Positions 47,137 through 58,830 of a stretch of 64,000 nt of DNA are shown piece by piece. Every line of letters begins with the position of its first letter. The first letter of the stretch is position 1. The notes beneath the pieces are model-generated. The model was given only the letters and a program-made list of their open reading frames with translations. It was not told where the DNA came from and ran no database searches. The DNA is taken from positions 1,922,001 to 1,986,000 of the forward strand of contig OY752147.1 in the NCBI GenBank assembly GCA_963573315.1, read 5' to 3'. Origin of the DNA: Entomortierella parvispora (lineage: Eukaryota > Mortierellomycota > Mortierellomycetes > Mortierellales > Mortierellaceae). A program made the position numbers and the translations under genes.

Positions 47137-47823
47137 TCAAAGTGTAGCAGTATCCGACCTTTTAGGTACCTTCTTGCTTCCAACACTCTTGCTGGACCGG
47201 AAGCTCGCCTTAGGAACCGTAATTGTTGTTGTTGTTGTTTTGGTCGCTTTACTTGTTTTAGTCGCCACTGTTGTTGACATTGCAGATTCAGTGGCCTTGA
47301 CAGTCGTAGCCACAGGACTTCCAGGCCCCAATCCAGGAGCAGTTCCATTGCACCCCATCAAGCTGCTCAAGACAGCCAACGTGCTAATCTGAGCCTTCAC
47401 CATGGATACCGAGCACTGGTCGTCACATAAATTCATCCATCCTGTGAACGTAAATGTACCATTGCCAGCACCCGCCATGACTTGTGTCGACGTCGGCGTC
47501 ATTATTGCAGTGGCATTCGCGATACACAGACATTCTACCGCTGTAGGATAGAGGCTCTTGAACACTTGAATCTCGACGGGATTAGTTTCCGTATCTGGAA
47601 ATGCTGGAGCCGTTGCCGCGATGCGGCAGACTGGAATCATAAGCATCCCTTGAGCCAGACATTGTTGACAAGGGTTCGGTGACGACTGGTCATCTTGTGA
47701 AGAAAGTGAAGGTAGTACTGCAGTGGCCATCGATAGAGAGTTTTGGGTTGTGAGGACGAGGCAGAGGAGGCAAAAGATCCCCCATAGCACTAGGGTGGCA
47801 GATTCACTTTGCGATTTCAACAT
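47137..47823 (-). CDS. Secreted cysteine-rich protein, divergent member of the 8-cysteine family (member 5)
   Basis: Single exon, 228 residues, ATG 47823. A hydrophobic N-terminus (LVLWGIFCLLCLVL) serves as signal peptide. The core keeps CQQC-x10-C (IPVC), VECLC, WMNLCDDQC and MGC, that is eight cysteines in the family order, but with enlarged loops. A Gly/Pro and Thr/Lys-rich tail (TKTSKATKTTTTTITV) follows and ends basic (KSVGSKKVPKRSD) with no GPI-type hydrophobic end. It is either soluble or wall-associated through its basic, Thr-rich tail. Confidence 0.75.
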   Translation of the reverse strand: MLKSQSESATLVLWGIFCLLCLVLTTQNSLSMATAVLPSLSSQDDQSSPNPCQQCLAQGMLMIPVCRIAATAPAFPDTETNPVEIQVFKSLYPTAVECLCIANATAIMTPTSTQVMAGAGNGTFTFTGWMNLCDDQCSVSMVKAQISTLAVLSSLMGCNGTAPGLGPGSPVATTVKATESAMSTTVATKTSKATKTTTTTITVPKASFRSSKSVGSKKVPKRSDTATL

Positions 47824-48730
47824 GAGAGGCAAGACAAAGACCAAAGACAGGAAAAAGAAAAAAAGAGGACTGGGAAAACAAGCAGAGGATCAGATGAACT
47901 CTGGAGGTTATCACCACCAACTAAAGAGTGGAGGATTATGGGAGGAATGGAAACAAAAGGTGGTTGCGATTGTTGGGGGTCGAAACACCGAGGAATCGGG
48001 AGTTGATAGGTATCAGAGATGCAGAGAGGGGCTGGTTCTGTCCACATCAATTGTCACAAAAATTACTGATCTTGCCATGACAAAAGCTATTGGCGCCCCG
48101 AAGATGGGATCCACACCAGAGATGAAACGTCGATCAGGCCTGTCGACAGCACAGATACACGGCACAGGAGTGACAACTGGAGGCAGGTCCTGCCAGCGAT
48201 TGTTTTGAGTCGTTTTTTTTTGTTTATTTGACAAAGGTGAGCTGGCAAGTAACTTTTGGCATTTGGCATGATATTCGAAAGAGTGATGTAGGGGGCATTG
48301 ACAGTATGTAAGATATTCCTTGAGGAAATGAAGAGGGCATTAGATAGGAGGGAGAAAGGGCCGGAGATGAAGGAGTCCAACCAATGTGGCGAGTAGGATG
48401 AAAGGAAGAGGGGCGAGTGTAAGCAAAATTGGCACTCTCTGTCTATTGCGCGATGAACAAGGGGGGGGGGGGTAAAGATAGTGAAGATGGGGCGAAGGTA
48501 TTATGGCAGCTCATGAGCTTTTGGTATGAATAAAAATGGTGGCGATACGAGGTTACGAAAGAGGAAGAAGAGGCGAGTGGCGATGAAGACAGAACAGAAT
48601 AGGAAAAGAGAGGGTTGATGTTAATCGTAGTGTTTTTCTTGTCATTCTGCCATTTTCTCTCGCTGCCTTCCCTCTGCCTCTCACTCCTCTCTCGCATCGA
48701 TTCCTCGATTGGGTGTATCCATCCAGCAAT
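47824..48730. other. Intergenic region
   Basis: About 0.9 kb, tandem minus-strand genes on both sides. A G10 run lies at about 48462-48471. No gene seen. Confidence 0.45.
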
Positions 48731-51124
48731 TTAACCAATAGTGCTCCGTGCCGCTTCATCATATAATGCTTCATACTCTGATCCACCGGTGTGTTGAGTT
48801 TGCAGCCGCTGCAGAGGAGGGGAAGTTCCGAGGCGGCCTCCATTTTGCTGCTGGTGGCCCATCATGCCGTTGCCATTGCCGTTATTCCGTGCTACGATGG
48901 GGGACGACTGTTGGCCGGTCGCGGAGGCAGGTGCAGCATCGTGGGGGAAACGAACACGGATGCTCTCAAACATTTGAATAATCTTGGCCTCGTTTCCATT
49001 GAAGATGTCCTTGACCGTGTATCCGTCCGTGGAAACTCCGACACGTTCCATAAACTTGAAGGCCGTCAACAAGTTCTCGAGCATTTGAAGGGTATACGTG
49101 GCATTAGGGATCCTCTTGTCAACCTGTTCGCCAGACAGGGTTTCGATCAGGCGCACAAGTACAACACCAGAGCGAAGGGATTGGGTCATGTCGTTCACAG
49201 GCCCGACAGAGTCGGGCAAGTTGCGGTTCATCCAACGAACCCACTGTTCATGAGTCCAAGGACCAGCACCATTGTGGCTCGATTGATCTTCCTCGTGATG
49301 ACGGAAGGAATCGAGTTCGCTGTCTGGCCGGAATGATTTTCCAGGGTTGTTGTATTGCTGCTGCTGCTGATGGTGTTGCTTCTGGGCTCCATAGCTCTCA
49401 CCATCCTCATCTCTCCAGGGATCATCATCATTTCCATGACCGTTTCCTCCTTCAGAGCCGATAAGACTATGTCGCTGCTGGGAAGGTTGGACATTCAGGT
49501 GCTGGAGGACAGGACTTTCAGGATGGTTACCGTTCTGGTTGTGGTAGGCTCCATTCATTCCATTGGCGTGGTGGTTGTTGCCATGATTTCCATTTTGAGG
49601 GCCTTGGCGTCCATACTCGTTTTGGAGATATTCCTCTCCTTCTGAGTCTTGATCGTCATAATCTAGAAGCTGTTGTTGTTGCAGTTGCTGTTGTGGCAGT
49701 TGCTGTTGTGGCAGTTGCTGTTGTGGCAGTTGCTGTTGTGGCGGTGGCTGTTGTCTTTGGTGCTGTTGCTGCTGATACTTCTGGTCGTACTGCTGCTGTT
49801 GCTGTTGCTGTTGGGGATGCATTGGTTGTCCGTTGGGTCCCAACCCGCGGTTTCTCTTAGAAGGCGAAGGGGGACGAGGTGCCATCCGTCTAGCGACATG
49901 AAGCGGAATCGTGGGAATGTTGCTGGAGGAAATAACAGGAGCCGAGGGGTCACGGCCAATCGTCACCTTCATAAGAGCCTTAAGCCATCCCTTCATGTCG
50001 TGTTCGCTCTCAGTGTAAAAGTAAAAGTTCCTGAGATCTTCATGCACGGCCTTGAAGCAATATTTGCCAGCGTAGATGTTCTCGTCTTGGATAATCTTGT
50101 ATCCCACCAAGTTGATGTAGTCTTTGCTGGCGTTTTCCTTGGGCGAATTCATGTAGTAAAGTGTGACACCCTTGAGCATGAACCAGCGACTCTTCCAAGT
50201 CCTGTACGTGTCACCTCTCTTCTTCAGCCATCCGGCATAGTCGGGTTTGCCAATCATATCCAAGGTCACAACCTTGTCGCTTGGATCCGCCTTGCCGTTC
50301 TGCTGGCGGTTAGCATCGGAGGGCACATGAGTCTTGCGCCTCTGGGGTTGAGCTTGTTGTTGGTAATCGTCCTGGGGGAATTGATCCTGGTGCATCATAT
50401 CAGGACTGGTAGGTCCATTCATCGACCTTGGGTACTGATCCATGGGCGGTGAGCCGAACGACGAGGGCTCCTCCTGAATAGGTCCACGCTGTTGCTGCAT
50501 TTGCTGTTGCTGCTGCATGCCGGGGCTGGGCATCTGAGGAGGACGAGGAGCATTACGTTCCCACTGGCCACGCTGAGGGTTGGAAGTGGAAGAGTAGGCG
50601 GACGCAATGCTTTGGCGTTGACCTCCACGGGCATGGTTATCTCCCATACTTCCTCCACTGATTGATCCCATGGTGTCAGAGCGGCTCAGAGCAGCATTGC
50701 GGGCATGCATGTCATACTCGGAATGTTGTGCTTGGTGGCGCATGTTGGGAGACTGAACCGACGCTGGTGGAGACATTGGTGCACTGCGAGGGTCTTGGTG
50801 GCGAGGATCGTGTCCGTATTCGCCTCGTGGGTCAAATGATGATCTAGGACTGGGTCCACCGGCGGAGGCCAGGCGAGGGGGAATATTGGGTCCACTTCCG
50901 AACATGGAGTTGACCGAGTTGGAGTTGGAGAGGCCTCCGTATTTCGATCCATTGTCACTCTTTGTGGTACGTTTCAAGGTGGTGATGGCATTCATGATGT
51001 TGAAACGCTTTCCGAACGAGTTGATGTCCAGTTCCTTCAAGTTGTTCAGGTTGAGTTCCAGCAAAATGGCTCCCGAGATCTCGTTGTCTATCATTTGTGG
51101 GACGATTGAAAATTTAGCTACATT

Positions 51125-51165
<41 letters not shown>

Positions 51166-52264
51166 AATAGTAAAAGCGGTGACCATTCTTACCAACAAAG
51201 CTCGGCACCACATTGCCGAATCCACAGTAACGAAGCCAAAAAGCAACCTGCTCAATGGACCAGCCCGTAGGATGGCCGCTAAGCTGGGGCTCGGTCAAAC
51301 TATCCTCAACGGTTTGCGCAATGACCTTGCTGTTGGAAGACCCACCGTTCTGGGACGGCGAGGGTGCAACCCCAAAGGCTCCACGGTTTCCTCCCATAGG
51401 CGGGCTTGCAATGGTCGGGTTCTGATTGATGTGCATGTTGCTTACGCCGTTAGCAAGAGCATTGGCACCAAACTTGGCGCCGGAGCCATTCATGACGTTG
51501 TTATTGTTATTGTTGTTATTGTTGTTGTTATTGTTGTTGTTGTTGCTGTGGTTGCCATTGTTGCCATGGAAGGGTGGGAGATCGTTTGACGTGGGCGAGT
51601 CGGGTTGGTGTTGCTGGCTTTGCTGAATAGGGGGATCTATGATGAAGTGGAGGAAAAGAGCAGATGAGGATGGGGTTAACTAAGGCCAGGCTCTCGGGTT
51701 GCGCTCTCGATGCTCCGCATGGTGCAAGAGAGTGCTCTCAATCTTGCATGGGACGTTGGTGGGTGAATGGTGTGTATGTGCCTCCGTAGTCTGGGTGCCG
51801 CATGTTTGGATACAGGGATACTGGTGGTGCACGCTCACTTTGAGTATTATCCCATTGACGCCTCTTGCCCCAGCTCTCCTGGGGCATAGAGTTCCTGGGA
51901 CCCTGACCTGCGGAAGTTAACAGTCGTTTTTCCACAGCCAATTGGTCACTCTATTCATCCAGGGCTGGAGAGTCGTCCAGCTGCTGTTAACGCCCAGTGC
52001 GCCTAACCTGTTCCAGAGTCTAGCGTGAAGTGTGTTGCAGAGGGTTGAGCGAGCAACGGTGAGAGCACCGAGCAAGAACCTGGGTCCTGGCTAGTTGCAA
52101 ACTAGCTCAAGACCCCGATCAGCGTTGAGCAGGTTGTGCTCCCCACAGATAGAGAGCGAGAGAGACAAGAGAGAGAGAGAGACAGGGAGAGAGAGAGTCC
52201 GCTCGTTTCTTTCTTCCTGGTTTTAATCTTGCGCCGGATGAATTGTGTTGGGTATGTCGATGTG

Positions 52265-52303
<39 letters not shown>

Positions 52304-52623
52304 TTTTCTTACCAGGCACGGTGTAGTTCATTGGGAACAGGCCGGTCTGGCCACGCACGTTGGTACCCTGTTATTAACAACAAGGTGCAAAGATGGCAAA
52401 GACAAGGCGTCAGTCAATAAATATCCGAGACAGGTGCTTTACGCAAGTTGGGGGACCACAGGATGGAGAACAGGCCTCTTTTCTTTTGTTTTCTTACCTC
52501 CCACCAGCCGTCTTGGTAGAGCTCATCCTTCTGGTTGATGACAATAGGCTCGCCAATATGGAAAGAGATTTCATCCTCGGCCTCGGCCTCAAAGTTGTGA
52601 ATAGCCCAGACTGTCTCGGGCAT
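48731..52623 (-). CDS. SH3-SAM-PH-CH scaffold protein, Boi1/Boi2-related
   Basis: Exons on the minus strand: 52498-52623, 52313-52367, 51193-51636, 48731-51087; 993 residues. SH3 about 1-60 (VWAIHNFEAEAEDEISF, DGWWE, GLFPMNYT), an Asn/Gln-rich linker, SAM about 185-250 (WSIEQVAFWLRYCGFGNVVP, LLELNLNNLKELDI), PH about 480-585 (AGWLKKRGDTYRTWKSRWFM, GWLKALMKV) and a calponin-homology-like domain about 820-920 (EQWVRWMNRNLPD, LRSGVVLVRLIETLSGE, FNGNEAKIIQMF). Poly-Q/PQQQL repeats lie between PH and CH. SH3-SAM-PH is the architecture of Boi proteins, which act with Rho/Cdc42 and exocyst at growth sites; the CH domain would add actin binding. ATG 52623 starts directly in the SH3 domain. Confidence 0.88.
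49674..49745. repeat. 15-bp coding tandem repeat (QQQLP)
   Basis: About four to five copies of TGTTGTGGCAGTTGC on the plus strand encode QQQLP units on the minus strand in the Boi-like scaffold, within a longer CAG/CTG-rich coding stretch. Confidence 0.85.
51126..51174. repeat. A49 homopolymer inside an intron
   Basis: 49 consecutive A on the plus strand, so T49 on the sense strand, inside the 105-nt third intron (51088-51192) of the Boi-like gene. It makes up almost half the intron. Confidence 0.8.
51637..52312 (-). other. Long intron 2 of the Boi-like gene
   Basis: 676 nt between the SH3-encoding exon 2 and the linker exon 3, the longest intron in the window. It includes two (GA)n stretches near 52145-52200 and 52268-52295 (CT on the sense strand) and a small inverted repeat (CTAGTTGCAAACTAG near 52091). 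No nested gene seen. Confidence 0.6.
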
Positions 52624-55364
52624 GGCGTACTATCCTTGTTTACTCTGTGGAGAGAGAAGACAGAGAGAGAGAACGAAAAGAAGGGAACAAACGGCGGTTA
52701 GTCCACAGGAACAATGACTGGATCGCCCGATTGGGCAGAACGGAAGAGACCAACGACAGAAGCCACAGAGGAGAAGGAAGGAGGAGGAGGAGAGGGTTCT
52801 TGTGGGGTGCAGGAAGCAAGAAAAGGTCAAGCAGGCAGGCATGCAGTAATAAGGAAGGGGCGGAGCGAGAGCGAGCATGGCTGACAGAGACTGAGAGGAG
52901 TGTCTGTCTGTGAGTGAGTGTGTGTTCCAGTTCCTGTTCCTGAGAAGTGCATGCGGGGTCAAACTTGGTTTCAGTGGAGACCCATGGAGATGGGATCAGG
53001 GTCCACAGGAGGAGTCAGGAACCAGGAGTGAAATGGAGGAATGATGCTCTGCTTGGTGCTCGGGAGTCGAGTCGAGGTGCCTGCTCGAGGAAAAAGCGAG
53101 GTTGGAGGGTATCTGGTTACATGTCTGGGGGGGGAAGAGGAGGGGACAGGAACGTACTTTGAACAATAAAGAAAAAAAAAGAAAAAAAAAAGGTGTGCTC
53201 TAGACAGAGGGGAGAAGAGGGCTAGGGCACAGCAGGGGAAGGGTCATCAAGATGAGGGAGAGGAGGAGGAAGGCGGGATCGTAACGGGAGGGAAAGAAGG
53301 TGGAAGAAGAGGATGGGGATGGGGATGGGGATGGAGGGTAGGGGAGGGGAGGGGGATGAGCAAAGAAAGAGAAAGAGAGAAAGAGAACGAGATGAGGGTC
53401 ACTCTGCGCAAGGAAAGAGGCACCGACACCGGCACTGACACTGACCAGGGCCCTCTTCCTCTCTCTCTTTGTCCTCTTTCTCTCCCTCCCCTATAATGCA
53501 AAATGACATCCGTCCCTGTTGTCCCACCGACTTTTTCTTTCTCTGTTTTCGTCCGCGTGTGGTCGCCTCTGCTGCTCTGCTCTCTTCCTCTTTGCCTTCC
53601 TCTTTCTCTTGTTTTCACTTTCCCTCAACGTTGTTTTCGCTCTCAGTCCTATCCTGGTCTGGCCTGCCTGCTGGTCTGCTGCCCTTTCCCCAAAGTCTCT
53701 TTCTCTGCTTTTTTTCCTCCTCTTCCTCCTCTTCCTCCTCCTCCTCCTCCTCCTCCTCCTCGTCTCTTCCTCCCTCAATTCACCCGCTCTCTTCCGTTGT
53801 GGCGTTCTGCGGCCGCTGCACCCCCTGTTAAAACCAGAAGGGGCCGCAAATTGAAATTGAGAAAAAAGTAATAATCGTCCTAAATCTGCGGACCAGACCA
53901 AAATTAACGCTGTTCTGTTCATTTCTTCCGTCAGGTACCCTGCTAGACTAAAGCCGGCAACAGACTGTGCTGTAATTCAATTGGCATTGTCCCCCTCTGT
54001 TTGGCTGGTCCATGTGAAAGAATTTAAAAAAACCGTTATCGAACACACAATCGTGAGCCCTGCACTCTTGGTTTTCCTTTAACCCAATACCACCATCTTT
54101 TTTTTTTCTGTTCCACAAAGGAATTGATTCTGGCACGAAGAGGATCACGTCGTTTTTTTTTTTTCTTGTACTGTCATACGCACAAACATTCAACAAATAT
54201 CAATGACCACCTGCCACAAGAGGTCCGTGAAAGAGGAGGGAGAAGGATGCATCTTGATGTCTGTTCATCAGGGTGTGTGGTTCCCAACTGTTCGCTTGGA
54301 TCTGCTTTGGATGGTATTTTGATTTGTTAAACTGAAAAACAGGGAATGAAAACAGACACAAGCAGGATTGCTCACGTATCCTCGCACAAGTTGTTTAATT
54401 GTCAAGGTTGCACAAAGAAAGGCTGAGGGTTGGGCGAGAGCTGCCAGGGCAACAGTGGTCACATGATTAGTGTGGAAAGGGAGGCTTCTAGTAGACACGA
54501 GTGGCACTTTCTCATCGCAGCTATAGTCAGAACATGAACAAAGACCGAGGAAAAGAACAACAAGTCTCTTGCAGGTGAGAAAAGGCTCGGATTTACTGGA
54601 CTTTTTCCACACTTTTGTTCTCCCTAACAGAAGCTTTATGACAGCCGCCCGAGAGAATTAATTGTAGGTGTTCGACCTGGATGGCCAAGGTAGATGACTG
54701 CCAGATCCTTATTCCTTGATATTTGATATTTGTGCATGACTGGAAGGTCAAATATATTTGTTGTCTCCTCATTACCACTCTCAATGATTTCAAGAACCCT
54801 ATCAGTGTTCGTTGTGGCTGCACTCGCTTTCACTCCAAATTCTGATACCGCTTGCCTCTGCTTACCATTCAGTCTTTGACCATTTACCACATAGCATTTG
54901 ATTGCTATGTCGTCTTTGGAGGCATTCAACGATGTTACAACAGTCCATCCAATGCCCTCCCCCGCTGCACCATCTCTAGTCGACTACCTTCTGATCAAAA
55001 TGTATATGAGCATCACTCTATGGGAGGGCAGGCCTATGCTTTTGGCACTTCTATCGTCACTCTGCAGACAGTCGAAGGGGATCCTGATAGAGTCCTGATA
55101 GCTACTTCCAGGGAGTGTGCGAGTATGTAATACCAGAATGCCCACAAGTAAAAGTAATAAAAAAAAAAAAGACGCGTCCTCAAAATTGGTGGCGCACACA
55201 CGTTTTCCTTCCAAGGCACAAACAGGATCGCATTCCCGCATTCTTGCATTCATTCACTCCTTCATTTCTCTTGCGCCTCATTCCCTTCATCCAATCATCC
55301 TTTATTTCCTTTCACCCTTTCATCCATCCATAGTTCCATTACTCTCTCCTCTACAATACAAACC
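52624..55364. other. Large gene-poor region
   Basis: About 2.7 kb with no intact gene. 52624-53900 is a strongly strand-biased, GA-rich (plus) region with GGGGAT and GAG repeats, probably the promoter and leader of the Boi-like gene; frames inside it are compositional. 54100-54600 has T runs and little else. A possible coding remnant lies at 54636-54989 (listed separately). 55200-55364 is the CT-rich leader of the Mpv17-like gene. Confidence 0.5.
54636..54989 (-). pseudogene. Possible orphan exon or coding remnant
   Basis: On the minus strand a frame of about 117 codons is open from just after a TAG near 54990 to the stop at 54636. Its composition is protein-like (KDDIAIKCYVVNGQRLNGKQ, TNTDRVLEIIESGNEETTN, DLPVMHKYQISRNKDLAVIY). 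It has no ATG near its start; the upstream sequence ends in AAGGTAG, which could be an acceptor. No matching upstream exon is clear and neighbouring frames are broken by stops. It may be the last exon of an unmodelled gene or a pseudogene piece. Confidence 0.3.
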
Positions 55365-56307
55365 ATGCTAGGCCTATATACGCGTGCCCTCGCCAACTAT
55401 CCTATCGCCACCCAGGCTCTGAGTACAGGCAAGTCGTCCGCCGCCCAGTCCTTCGGCCTGCTCGGCCATACTCTCGCGGCAATTGCCCCAAAACAAGACT
55501 TTTCTAACAAATCTATATTCTCCTAACCCCCACACCACACCTCTCCATGTCCCAGGTGTTCTCTTTGGTAGTGGAGACCTCATTGCCCAATTTCTGATCG
55601 AGAACAAGTCAAAAACATCCCCTTCTTCTTCTTCCTCTTCCTCGTCCTGGGACATGGCCAGGACAGGTCGCATGGCACTTTTTGGAACCTGTTTTGCAGG
55701 CCCTGTTCTTCACCATTGGTACAAATTCCTGGACAAACGGATTCAACTCTCGACCCCTGGAAAGTCATTGCTGGGCCGTGTGGCGATCGATCAATTCTTG
55801 TTCGCACCCTGTTTTATCGCCTCGTTCTTTGTCGGTCAAGGACTCCTCGCTGGCCAGGATATGAAGACGATCCAGGGGCGGTTAGAGAAGGTAGGAAGAA
55901 AAAAAAATGAAAACAAGGGGAACAAATACGACTAGTGAAGGAAACGTTGTTTACGAATGCATTGTCGGTATAACGATCCATTTCGATACAGGGATACCCT
56001 GGGGCATTGAAGAGCAATTACATGGTCTGGCCTGCCGTCCAATGCCTCAACTTTTGGTTCGTGCCACTTCAGCATCGCCTTATGGTTGTCAACACATTCG
56101 CACTGGGTAAGAGAAAAGGGTCTACAAGTCACCTCAGGAAATTCGCAGCGTCGTATTGTTTCGGTGGCGTTCTCGTACTAACGTCCATGGGTGGGGATGG
56201 GTATCCTTTTTGTCCGATCTCAACCGTCTTTTTTTCTAGGATGGAACACTTACTTGTCGCATGTCAATCAAACCGCATCGGCTGCAGCAGAACCCATCAA
56301 GCAATAA
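55365..56307 (+). CDS. SYM1: Mpv17/PMP22-family membrane protein
   Basis: Exons 55365-55428, 55556-55890, 55992-56106, 56240-56307; 193 residues, the usual family length. Family landmarks: LYTRALANYPIATQALSTG, LFGSGDLIAQFLIE, RTGRMALFGTCFAGPVLHHWY, VAIDQFLFAPCFIASFF, YMVWPAVQCLNFWFVPLQHR and WNTYLSHVNQ. Four membrane helices are expected. Family members sit in the mitochondrial inner membrane (Sym1/Mpv17) or in peroxisomes (PMP22) and act as channels or stress-response proteins; the exact subfamily is not settled by the sequence. Intron 1 starts with GC (ACAG|GCAAGT), required to restore the ALSTGVLFGSGD junction. A Ser run (about eleven Ser) interrupts the first loop. Confidence 0.93.
55429..55555 (+). 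other. GC-AG intron 1 of the Mpv17-like gene
   Basis: Donor ACAG|GCAAGTCG, acceptor CATGTCCCAG. Phase 1 joining gives STG-VLFGSGD as in Mpv17 relatives. A GT donor in the vicinity would break the frame. Confidence 0.8.
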
Positions 56308-56520
56308 ACAAATCGTTTTGTATGAATTATGAAAAAAAATGTGCTTTAATAATGGGGTGGAATGGGTGATGTTTTGGATGATTCTCATCCTCGCTCGTTT
56401 CTAGCTTCTACTTGTGTACATGTACAAAAAAAATAATTGGAGTTGAGGTTCATTCTCTATGTGATGAACTCCCCTCTCTTCCCTCCTTCAGATCCTCAAG
56501 AAAAGATACTAAAAAGTAAC

Positions 56521-58830
56521 TTAGTACTTGTAGATCTCCTCAGGCTCACGTCCACGGAGGAAAGGAACCTCAGTTCCCTTCTGGTAAACGTGGGTGAAGA
56601 ACTCGCTCATGTCGGGCTCGGGGCTGGCCTTGGACTCCTCGACGGCCAAGTCAACCTCAACACGGGCAGCCTTGTCAATGGCCTTCATCTCATCCTCAGT
56701 GATGATGTTGAACTCCAAGAGGCGCTGCTTCAATCCAGTGATGGGATCGTTGTTGGAACGCATGTGCTGAATCTCCTCACGGGTACGGTAAGTGGTACCG
56801 GGGTCAGACATGGAGTGACCACCATAGCGGTAGGTCTCCATCTCCAACACAAGAGGTCCCTTGCCAGAGACAGTCCACTCCTTGGCGTAGGCAACAGCCT
56901 GGTGAACAGCCAAGACATCCATGCCGTTGACCTAGAAAGAAAGAGAGGCAAAAAAAAAAAAAAAAAAGAGTCAATTGGCAAGGTTCAAAAAGTGCCGATT
57001 CTTCAGTTGTAGAGAAAATTTGATCCATCATACCTTCAAACCGGGGATGTAATCACCACGCTTGAAGTAGCTGGTGTTGGCGGAGGAGCGGTTAGCAGCT
57101 GTTCCCATTCCGTAGCGGTTGTTCTCGCAAACAAAGACAGCGGGCAAGTCCCAGAGCTTGGCCATGTTGTAGGCCTCGAAGACCTGACCCTGGTTAGAGG
57201 CACCATCACCATAGAGGGAGAAGGTGGCGGCCTTGTGGCCGAGGTACTTCTGGGCAAAGGCAATACCGGCACCCAAGGGAACCTGGGCTCCGACAATACC
57301 GTTTCCTCCAAAGAAGTTGGGGGTGAACATGTGCATGGAGCCTCCCTTGCCTCCAGAGATACCAGCCTTGCGTCCGAGAAGCTCAGCAAGGATGGAGGTG
57401 ATGGAGCCTCCGCGCATGTAGGTGAATCCGTGGCAACGGTAGGCGGTGATGATCTTGTCCTCGGCAGTCAAAGCGGTCTCCATACCGACGGCAACGGCTT
57501 CCTGTTGAGGCGGGACGCCAGGGTCAAGAAGAGAGGGCACAGGGGTGAGTACATGTTCATTTGCAGAGCAGGCAGGCCAGTAAAGCGCGGGCAGATGAAA
57601 GAGCGACCTCGCAGTAGAATCTCAGTCCTCTACCACCCGCGGGAAGATCCGCTTTGCCGCTCCACGCTGTCGAGCAGATCGGAGGCCCGCCCTGGAGAGC
57701 GCCGATTTGGGTTTTGTTGGGATCCTTATAATTATCGTGGCCCCTTCGTTCCCTTCTCCACGCTCTCTATCTCTCCCTCTCTTTCTGTCTTTCTCTCTCC
57801 TGTCTTCACCCACGCCCTGTGCTGCGCGCGCGAGCACGGTGCAGTCCGGGCTGGAGCAGGAATCCAAAAAGACAAGGTTCCTTTTTTCTCATCAGCTTCC
57901 CCTCTGTCTCTCTCTTCCTCTCCTTGCTTCCGCGTCTTTCCTAAATACTCTCTCGCTCTCTCTCTCTCTCGAGCACCCAATGACACTGTCCCATGATTGC
58001 ATTATTGCATTCTCTTTACCTGACCAGTGCACAAGTGGCAGAAACCGCGGATAAGCTTGGCCTTGTAAAGACCATCCGAGGCCATCTCCATACGTCTCAT
58101 GGTGACCATGGATTTGTACATGCGGACAAGCTCCTCCTTGGAGATGTCAACCTGGAGAGAGGGAACATCGCAGTTGTAGGACTCGAACGAGTTCTTGTGG
58201 AGATCAATGCTGACGTTGCGAGCAGCCGAGGTGGCAAAGGTGCGAACGGTCTAGAGGGAAGACAGAACAAGGAAATAAAACACGTTAGGGCAAAGAGATC
58301 ACACATTCTCATCAACTCGTGCAGATCCGGGAACGGGAAGTAACTGTGGGTGATCTATCTTGTCGTCTCGGAAGTTGAAAGGGGATGGAGGATAGCAGAG
58401 CGATAATCGATAGGGAGAGATGTGGACTGTGGCTGGATTTGAAGTATATACAGTAGGGCGCCTCACTCCGTTTGAAAAATAACAAAAAAAAAAAAGTAGG
58501 AAACGTCTGGCGATGACACTGATCATTCCTGCGGGTCGATGACCCTAATGAAGAGTCTTGATGTCTCTCGTGGTGTGGACCCTGCCTGAAAAAGATGAAT
58601 CCTGCTGTTTGTTGATTCCGCTGGGTTGATTTTGGACGTGACCAATGTCGATGTTGGTTTGGTTGTTGGGGGTGGACACTGAACTGTGTTTGTTGGGTAG
58701 GCTGAGCAGGGCATTTAAAAGAGAGCAACACAGGGGGGACAAAAGGACCAGTGGGCAGGGGTATTACCAAGGGGGAGATGAAGGCCTTGGCGGCAACCTT
58801 GGCGAGGCTGATCTTCTGGGAGGACAACAT
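56521..58830 (-). CDS. PDA1: Pyruvate dehydrogenase E1 component, alpha subunit
   Basis: Exons on the minus strand: 58768-58830, 58020-58250, 57034-57501, 56521-56931; 390 residues, all junctions phase 0. A mitochondrial presequence ([20 protein letters not shown]) precedes the mature enzyme. Motifs: [56 protein letters not shown], the thiamine diphosphate/Mg motif GDGASNQGQ...CENN, and the regulatory phosphorylation loop [17 protein letters not shown]. All catalytic elements look intact. It decarboxylates pyruvate in the mitochondrial pyruvate dehydrogenase complex with E1 beta. The 518-nt intron 2 (57502-58019) is long and CT-rich on the plus strand. Confidence 0.97.

Noticed and set aside
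51637-52312. Nested gene or mobile element in the 676-nt intron
   Set aside because: Only microsatellites and a small palindrome are present; no coding frame or terminal repeats.
53247-53922. Overlapping frames of 110-145 codons on both strands
   Set aside because: Their translations are Arg/Lys/Glu or Leu/Ser/Phe runs produced by GA/CT repeats.
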